Under the pieces are notes generated by a model. The model made no database searches. It was not told where the DNA came from and worked only from the letters and a program-made list of their open reading frames with translations. 64,000 bases of DNA from Bretschneidera sinensis (taxonomy: Eukaryota; Streptophyta; Magnoliopsida; Brassicales; Akaniaceae): contig CM043697.1 in the NCBI GenBank assembly GCA_023935145.1, positions 50,094,001 through 50,158,000 of the forward strand, read 5' to 3'. Positions 57,141-64,000 of this stretch are shown here, one piece after another. A program made the position numbers and the translations under genes. Every line of letters begins with the position of its first letter. Position 1 is the stretch's first letter.

Positions 57141-58703
57141 CTTACAGCGAAAGATCGCAATAAGGAGCCCTTCATGAGTCCCAGTGAAGAAGTGAGCGAG
57201 TGTGCTCTGCTTCGTGTTTCGGGTGGAGGATCTTATTACTCCCTTTCCCTTTTTCGCCCGTGTTCGGGATTTGCGGAAAAACTAAACTTATCCAATTTAA
57301 AACTTTAATAAGTTTATATTTTAAAATTTGTCAAAATATTAATAAATTAAATTAATTAATTGTAATTTAGTAAAATTTAATTCAAATTGAATAAGATTTT
57401 GACAATTTTAAAAAATAACTTCAATTTAAAATTAGCTACAAGTTAAAACTAAACATAGCCTTTGATCATTGTCATATTATATCTCGTGTTTAAATTATTT
57501 TAAAAATAAATTATTTAGTCCTTGAGCAATGTACAATAATGAAAGACATTATAATCTATGTTCAAACTGCTCGATTTGAAACTCCTAACCCTTTACTAAC
57601 AAAAAAAATACTCCATATTATTTAGTGTGAATAATCTGCTTAATAAGTTGAAAATGTTTTATAAAAGAGGGTTGGAATTTAGGTCGTCAAATTGACAAAA
57701 AAATAAGGTTAAAAGCAATTTTTGTCCCTAAACTTAGGGATGAATAATAATTTGATCTCTAACATATCAATTTTTACAAATAAACCTTTAATGGATCCTT
57801 ATTTATAACTTTGTTAAATGAAATTAACAAAAAATAGATCACATGATGAACATATGACCTACTACTAGTAAATAAGCATGTGTGAACACATGTGCAACTA
57901 TCACCTCTCATTTTTTTTATTGGATTTTAGATATTACTCTCAAAATCTTTCCATATATCCTCAAAAATTTTATTCAAATTTCATCTTAACTCGAGCTTTA
58001 GCTTTTAGATAACAGAGATTTAAGAGTTTCTTCGATAAAAGTAAAGGACAATAAAGGGATTCGCTGACTTTTTCATTGTGTAATTTACTTTCATTAATTT
58101 CCTCTAACAATATTGTAAATAAGACCCGTAAGAATCAATAAGTTAGAGACTAAATTTTTATTCCTCCACTTAATTTTAAGGATCAGAATTGATATTGATC
58201 CAAAAAATATTATATTTAGAATCTAGTTTCTGTTATTAGTTTGTCAGACCGATTTGTAACTTAATTTTAATTAAATAGATTTTTAAACTTACTAAAAAAT
58301 GTAAATTAATGTAGGTAATATATTTTTGATGCCAGAGCAAACATTTGAATTCACAAAACTACACTTGCTCTCTTTCCCCTCTTTTTAGTATCTTCCTCAG
58401 CCCTCTTTCATTCCTGGCTGATAAATCCAATTTTTATTTTTTCTTTCATCTTTCTTTCTTTTCTTTCTTTCCACTCTTTTCCTCTAGGACAACCATTTTC
58501 TTTTAATCTTTCTCTTTCTCTCTTCTTTTCCCTTTCCCTTTCGCTTTCTCTTCACTCTTTTCTCCATGGTAACCAAAGCACTAAAACAACCATGATACCA
58601 GACACCATTAGTCGTGGGATATTCGCGAGTGATTATATACTTACCTTTACACCCATATTCCCATTGACATTTTACCCAACAATAGCATTCCAGAAATCTA
58701 AGC
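57141..58703. other. Intergenic DNA between the INDH-like gene and 58.7 kb
   Basis: 57141-57300 is likely the INDH promoter (GC-richer, GTGTTTCGGGTGGAGG). About 57270-57460 is a very AT-rich stretch with partly inverted ends, perhaps an old MITE. 58437-58560 is a CT-rich tract. No gene is seen. Confidence 0.5.
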
Positions 58704-58994
58704 AACACCACCCTCCTTAATATGACCAATCCTGAAGTATCCATCAATAATGAGTTCCAAAGTGTGATATCTTGGGCTACAATTTCATTAGGGTGGTGTT
58801 AAATCTTGGAATATAAGAACGTTTTCCACCATACATATGGTATCGAAAGTTTATTTGTTTGCCCAAGATATCACACTTTGGAACTCATTATTGATGGATA
58901 CTTCAGGATTGGTCATATTAAGGAGGGTGGTGTTAAATCTTGGAATATAAGAACGTTTTCCACCATACATATGGTATCGAAAGTTTATTTGTTT
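58704..58994. repeat. Perfect 74-bp inverted repeat with 70-bp direct repeats
   Basis: 58704-58777 and 58861-58934 are perfect inverse complements over 74 bp, separated by 83 bp. The 70-bp segment 58791-58860 (starting GGGTGGTGTTAAATCTTGG) recurs identically at 58925-58994, overlapping the right arm by ten bases. A transcript could fold into a long hairpin. The word TGGTATCGAAAG in each direct copy recalls a retroelement primer site. No coding content is recognised. Confidence 0.93.
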
Positions 58995-60100
58995 TGTAAA
59001 TAGACTTATTTCTCGTGAATTTATCCTCATATTTTATTATCAAACAATTTATGAAATACATGAATTATGTGAGTGTTAATTGATTTAGTTAAATTTATTT
59101 GTTGTTGTATAACAACTATAAAATTGAATTACATTCACACTAAAAATAGGATAAGAAAAAAAAAAAGTTATCCCCATCGTGTAGCCTATAAATTCAATGA
59201 TTATTTACCAAATAAAATAAAAAAAAACATGAATTATATAATAAAATGGAATTAAACGAAAATTACTATGCAATATGTTACTCTCTCTCTCTATGTGAAT
59301 CACAATTCACAACTAAGCATAAAGATAAGATTTAATTTCAAAAAATATAACGTGGTTTAATTTATTTTCACAAAAATACTTTGAGGTTTTTTGTGTGGTA
59401 AAAAATTGTATGTGGTAAAAAATACTTTATGATATGTTTTTGTTAGCAAATAATATCTTGTTATAATATATCACATGATATTTTTTTACTAACAGAAACA
59501 TAGTACAATGTATTGTTTGTTAATAAAATCATACCACAGTATTTTTTGTCACAAAAAAATTTCATGATATTTTTAAAAAATGAAGTTAATCAAAAAGCAT
59601 TTTTTGTAATTAAACCAAAAGATACTGAGTCTAAGGCATGCCAGAAAGGAATTACAAAAATTAAGTTTTATTAGCCAACCAAATAGAATAACTTTCGGTA
59701 TATTAATAAGTAATTTTATTTAAAAGTGGAATTACATATCAGTTTGTGCGCACAATACTGAGTTCATTTTTTCGGATAGATTAAATAAAAATTATCCATA
59801 CTTAATTTAAAAAATTCATAAAAAAATTCTTATGATTTGTCCATCAATAAATATAAAGATTGAAACCATCAACGTTGTGGTTATTTCACATTTTCTCTGC
59901 CATGCCAATTTATTATAATAAATTTATTTATTCTTTTTCCATTAAAAGAAAGGCAAAATACCTTGATTTTAAGTTTTATAAAGATATTTCTCTTTTTGTT
60001 GAAAAACTTAAAATACCAGGTACATATAAATAATACAAATGGCACGACTAATTTGGTCAACCAAAAAGGTTGATATCTAATGCTTTCCCCTTTTTTGGGA
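58995..60100. other. AT-rich intergenic DNA upstream of the MyoB gene
   Basis: No gene is seen. It holds a short CT microsatellite (about 59281-59293) and several short A/T runs. The promoter of the MyoB-like gene presumably lies at its right end. Confidence 0.5.
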
Positions 60101-61314
60101 ACCAAACAAATCAAAACAGTTGGTTTCAACGGTCAGTCATTTTCCCGGACAAAGAACACGTCGTCTCTCGTAATTCTTTTCTTTTTACGTCGCTTCTCTT
60201 TTTCTTTTGTCTCAATCTTGACCATCTCGTTTTATTTTTCTTTTTTAATTGCAATTTTGAATTTTCATCTCTTTGGATCCTCCATCAAGCTCTAGTGCAG
60301 GTAAACATTTTCCCTCTAACTTTCTGTTCCTTCTTGATTAAATTCGTGTTTTTATGTCGAATTAGCGCTTTTCATGTGGATTTTTAATTTAATTGCAATG
60401 TGCATTGTTTTGGGCTGTCTCTACTAGATCTTTATTGATGATGAATGCGCTTTTTATCATTTGTAATCTCTATTAATTATGTTTTTCTCCTGGAAATTGT
60501 ATAGATCGATGTCACAATTTGCTGGCAAATGCCGTATTTTTTTTTTTTTTTTGACCTTTTGATTTATAAGGATCGCATGAACATGAATGAGTTTGGTTTC
60601 TCACTTTAAAGAGTTAGGTCTCTAATTTCAGTTTTATTGACAAGTTGTCCCGGTTAGTTTGTTTGGCATTATATTAGACAGTTGGGATTGGTTACAGTTT
60701 CATTTCCATTCATCAAAATATCAAAGAAAATTTAGGCTTATTAGTTTCTGTTTTAATTCGTAGCATGTCATCTTCCATTGATGTAAGCATATTGCATAAT
60801 CGGGTCAGCTCTTTATCCATTCCATCATTTTGACAACTGGATTGCCTTCAATTTTCTGTTGCCTTTTATTTATTATGGCTGAGAATTTCTTTTCATTGTC
60901 CATTTATATGATGGTCTTGTTTGTAATTTTTGTTAACCACAATATAATGGCTAGGCTTCACTTTTGATTTTGATGTAAAATATTGTTATTTCTTGAATTT
61001 AACACCACATTGCTGGCTAGACTGTGAGCAATTCTTTCAGAAATGGTTTTGCTTTCTTTTGGTTTCTTGAGGAAGTTCACTTCCCTTTTTTCCTTTTTCT
61101 CATTTTATTACTCAGATGCATTCATTACAGATTTATTTTTTCTTGATCACTCATCAATTGGTTGTTTCCTGTCTATTGACTATAGAAGATTGTGATGAAC
61201 TGGGGAGCTTTGAATTGGGAGGATCTAAATATATATATATTTCTGATCAGTTAAATCTTTTTGTCATCCTTCCAATTTAGAGTCGTATGGTCTTATAGAG
61301 AAATTTCAGTGGAA
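60101..61314 (+). promoter_or_regulatory. 5' leader of the MyoB-like gene with a leader intron
   Basis: A CT-rich leader (about 60150-60300) ends in GTGCAG|GTAAAC. A matching acceptor CCAATTTAG| lies at 61280, giving a 980-bp T-rich intron in the 5' leader (60301-61280), common in this kind of plant gene. 61281-61314 is then the end of the leader. The transcription start is not determined. Confidence 0.55.
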
Positions 61315-64000
61315 ATGGCTATGAATGGGACTTCTTCTGTTAAAGTACAGAGGAATTTGCATGGATTTACGGCAGTTCTAACATCTGCAGCTTGTGAATG
61401 GTTTTTGATTTTTCTGCTGCTCATCGATGCTGTATTCTCATATCTCCTGACAAAATTTGCACGCTATTGCGAATTGCAAATACCTTGCATCTTGTGCTCC
61501 AGGCTTGATCATGTCTTGGGCAAAGAAAATTCTGATTCTTATCAGAATCTACTTTGCAGCATCCATAGATCGGAGATATCATCTTTGCTTTCTTGTCAGA
61601 TTCATGGTAAGCTTGCTGATGGCCGTGGTATGTGTGACGATTGTCTCTTGTCATTCACCACTAAGAATAAACCCAACCCTGATATGCACAGGGTTTTTCT
61701 TGGTAAAATGGGGTTTGATCTTGGTGGTTGTGGACCTCGTGGTTTACAGCGCCAATTGCTTAACAGGGATTTTACTCCTGCTTCTACGAGCACAAGGTTG
61801 TGCTCGTGTTGTAATATGCCTTGGCGGTCTAGACAAAATGTCCAAAGATTACTCCAGCTAAGAGTACCTGGGTATGAAGTTAGTAAACCAAATATTCCTT
61901 TGCCACGTCGTATAAGCCGTCGTGACAGCTTGAAGAAGATGAAGGATAAGTTTTCTTCCAATTCTCATTGTGTCGGAAAAAGTGGTTGTGATCCCATGTC
62001 TCATGTAGGATACACAGAGCTTAAGATCACATCTGATTCTGAGTCTGAGTTCCCATTTTCTGATGATAACAATAGTAACAGTGTAGTTCGTGCAAAAAAT
62101 GAGCCTAAGGAAGAATCTGCTGTTCACTGTGCTTCGAGAATTCCATCTAAAAGACTGTCCAATGATGTGGCTGCAATAAAGATGACCGATAATTCCTCTA
62201 ATGCTGGGCCATCACTAATGGATCCGTGCATTCAGCCTGATGCGACTGAAATCAGTGAGGTGAATTTGGCTCCACATGTTGCTGTTGGGCATCATTTGGG
62301 TGAGTGTAATTACCAGCAAGCTGATGAGAAAACCAGTCCTTCCCCACTGCCTGAGCTTATTTCTCTGGATGATATTCCTCCACCATCTAGCCCTGCTGAA
62401 GTTCTGGTTGGAGCTTCACCTCTCTCTCAGAATTCCAGTACTTCTATGCTCACTGAGCTTATTTCTCTAGTTGATACTTGCCCATCTTTCGATATCATGG
62501 AAGTCCCTGTTAGAGCATCTCCAGATAAGTGTAAGCTCCCTCCCTCCCTCTGTGTGTGTGTCTGTATTCCCTCTTTAAATGTGTGTGCATGTGTTTTACA
62601 TTATTTATTCCTCCGATTTGAATTGGTTTGTAGCAGCAGATGATACTGGACCAACTGATATTGGAAATGTTTCCATTAACAAGCATGAGGAAATCTTGAA
62701 GTTGATAAGTACAACAGCTGGAGCAGGTATCAGAGATAAGGTTGCAAATGGCCCTAAAATTATAGATCCTTCTTATGGGAACCAAAGTGATCTATGTACA
62801 TCAGCTGTCAATCTTAAGGAAAGAGAAGTGTCGGGTTTTGTTGCAGAACAACCGTCCATGAAGGAGCATGATGAAGATTTGAAGCTGTTGCTATCACAAA
62901 ATTTTTCCACTCAAGGGATTGATTTGTTGTTGAGTACTACAAGTTCTAGTACACAAAGTCATGGTGGTGATCATACACAGATAACTGATTCTTCTAGCTT
63001 TAGTGGAATTCCAAATCTTCAGCAGATAGACTCAATGGAGAGAAATGATTCTGCTGGTCTTGAATCTTTAGATGGAAGCACTGTCGGCGAAATTGAAGGT
63101 GAAAGTCTTGTTGATCGATTGAAGCGGCAAGTTGAGCTCGACAAGAGATGGCTAAATGCTTTGCATAAGGAATTAGAGGAAGAAAGAAGTGCCTCTGCTA
63201 TTGCTACTAATCAGGCAATGGCCATGATTACAAGGTTGCAAGAGGAGAAGGCTGCACTCCATATGGAGGCCCTACAGTACTTAAGAATGATGGAAGAGCA
63301 AGCGGAGTATGATGTAGATGCACTGGAGAAAGCTAATGATCTCTTGGCTGAAAAGGAAAAGGAAATGCAAGATCTGGAGGCAGAGATAGAATATTATAGG
63401 TTAAAATTTCCGGATGAATCAATGGCAGAGACAATGCCTGAGAGCTGTAGCGTTTTGAAGGAGGAAAATGTAATTATAGAGAAGACAGGTATAACCTGCA
63501 TAAAAGATGATGCCAATGTTCCTGAGGCCACCAAAGGCAGCAACAATCCTATTTTTGTCAACTCTTCATTGTCAGAATTTAAGGATGAAAAGCTATACAT
63601 TTCAGAACGTTTAAAGAGTTTGGAGAGGAAACTTTATGAATATAATGGGACTCTGCCTGACATGTCTGATGGAGGGGATTTTGAAGAAGCAGAAACTGGA
63701 GGACACAATCATGTAGATTTTCTTGATGATGAGAGGTCTCTGGTAAATGGCCAGATGCAAGAGAATGGTTTGTCAATGCGAAAGGACTTTACTCTGCCTA
63801 ATGGAAGGCCTCCTGCTGAAGAAGGGTCAAGCTTTCCAAATAGCAAAGATCAAGTTGTTAGTAAAGAAAAAAATCATTTAATTTCTAATGAGCAAAAGGA
63901 TTCCACATATTGTAGAGACAAGAAGTTTGTTGCTCTTGAAAACGAAATTTTAGACCTTAATGACAGGTTGGAGGCACTCGAGACTGACTGTGATTTTCTT
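61315..64000 (+). CDS. MyoB-type myosin-binding protein (DUF593), 3' end beyond window
   Basis: Exons 61315-62530 and 62634 onward join at T|CA (AAG T|CA GCA) around a 103-bp GT-rich intron. I chose ATG 61315 (MAMNGTSSVKVQRN) because the family starts just before its membrane helix; here WFLIFLLLIDAVFSYLLTKF (about 29-48). Next is the Cys motif IPCILCSRLDHVLG, further Cys/His pairs (CSIHRSE, CQIHGKL, MCDDCLLSF), and CSCCNMPW. DUF593, which binds the myosin XI cargo tail, spans 63100-63410 (SLVDRLKRQVELDKRWLNAL through DLEAEIEYYRLKF) as coiled coil. MyoB proteins anchor myosin XI to vesicles that stream along actin. About 860 residues lie in the window and the frame is open at 64000. Two similar Leu-Ile-Ser-Leu blocks sit near residues 350-405. 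Confidence 0.92.

Noticed and set aside
58484..58747. 87-residue minus-strand frame ending in a Lys/Arg-rich tail
   Set aside because: The basic tail is simply the CT-rich tract read in reverse, and the rest overlaps the inverted repeat arm.

Overview
This is nuclear DNA from a flowering plant, most likely a eudicot; the species cannot be told from sequence alone. The evidence is GT/AG introns, AT-rich intergenic DNA, plant-specific gene families and plant retrotransposon lineages (LINE, Ty1/copia, Athila-like and Tekay-like Ty3/gypsy, hAT-like elements). I see no bacterial operon, CRISPR array, rRNA or tRNA gene.

Four host genes are recognisable. (1) 5250-19174 (+): a complete 205-residue S26-type peptidase-like protein in five exons. 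Its second intron is 10.5 kb because a LINE, a copia element and a second LINE inside that copia have accumulated there. (2) 33839-37422 (+): a RHON1-like plastid RNA-binding protein with a C-terminal Rho-N domain. From memory, the Arabidopsis homologues of genes 1 and 2 are also neighbours, so this is probably old microsynteny stretched by transposons. (3) 57140-52584 (-): an INDH/NUBPL-type P-loop ATPase for mitochondrial complex I assembly. Five exons join cleanly, but the fifth has an in-frame stop and the remaining 3' exons are absent; retrotransposon sequence lies where they should be. (4) 61315-64000 (+): the 5' part of a MyoB myosin-binding protein (DUF593), running off the right edge.

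Transposons fill most of the rest. 1-3600 is a decayed LINE on the minus strand. 8458-15971 is the nest in the peptidase intron. 20338-21221 is a short hAT-like element with matching ends and target duplication. 23138-31340 is an Athila-like gypsy element (-), cut at its 5' end but with a well-preserved pol. 32026-33523 is an hAT-like element carrying a PPR gene fragment, ending about 300 bp before RHON1. 37866-38310 is a copia fragment fused to a truncated LTR. 38310-51506 is an old Tekay-like gypsy element (+) into which a younger copia (40324-45735, -) inserted. 51507-52212 is an inverted piece of the same gypsy LTR.

I found no new multi-gene system. The observations most worth following are the broken INDH copy, the PPR fragment inside an hAT-like element next to RHON1, the reverse-transcriptase-deleted copia with near-identical LTRs, a candidate poison exon in RHON1, a conserved-looking S26 protein lacking both catalytic residues, and a perfect 74-bp inverted repeat combined with 70-bp direct repeats at 58704-58994.
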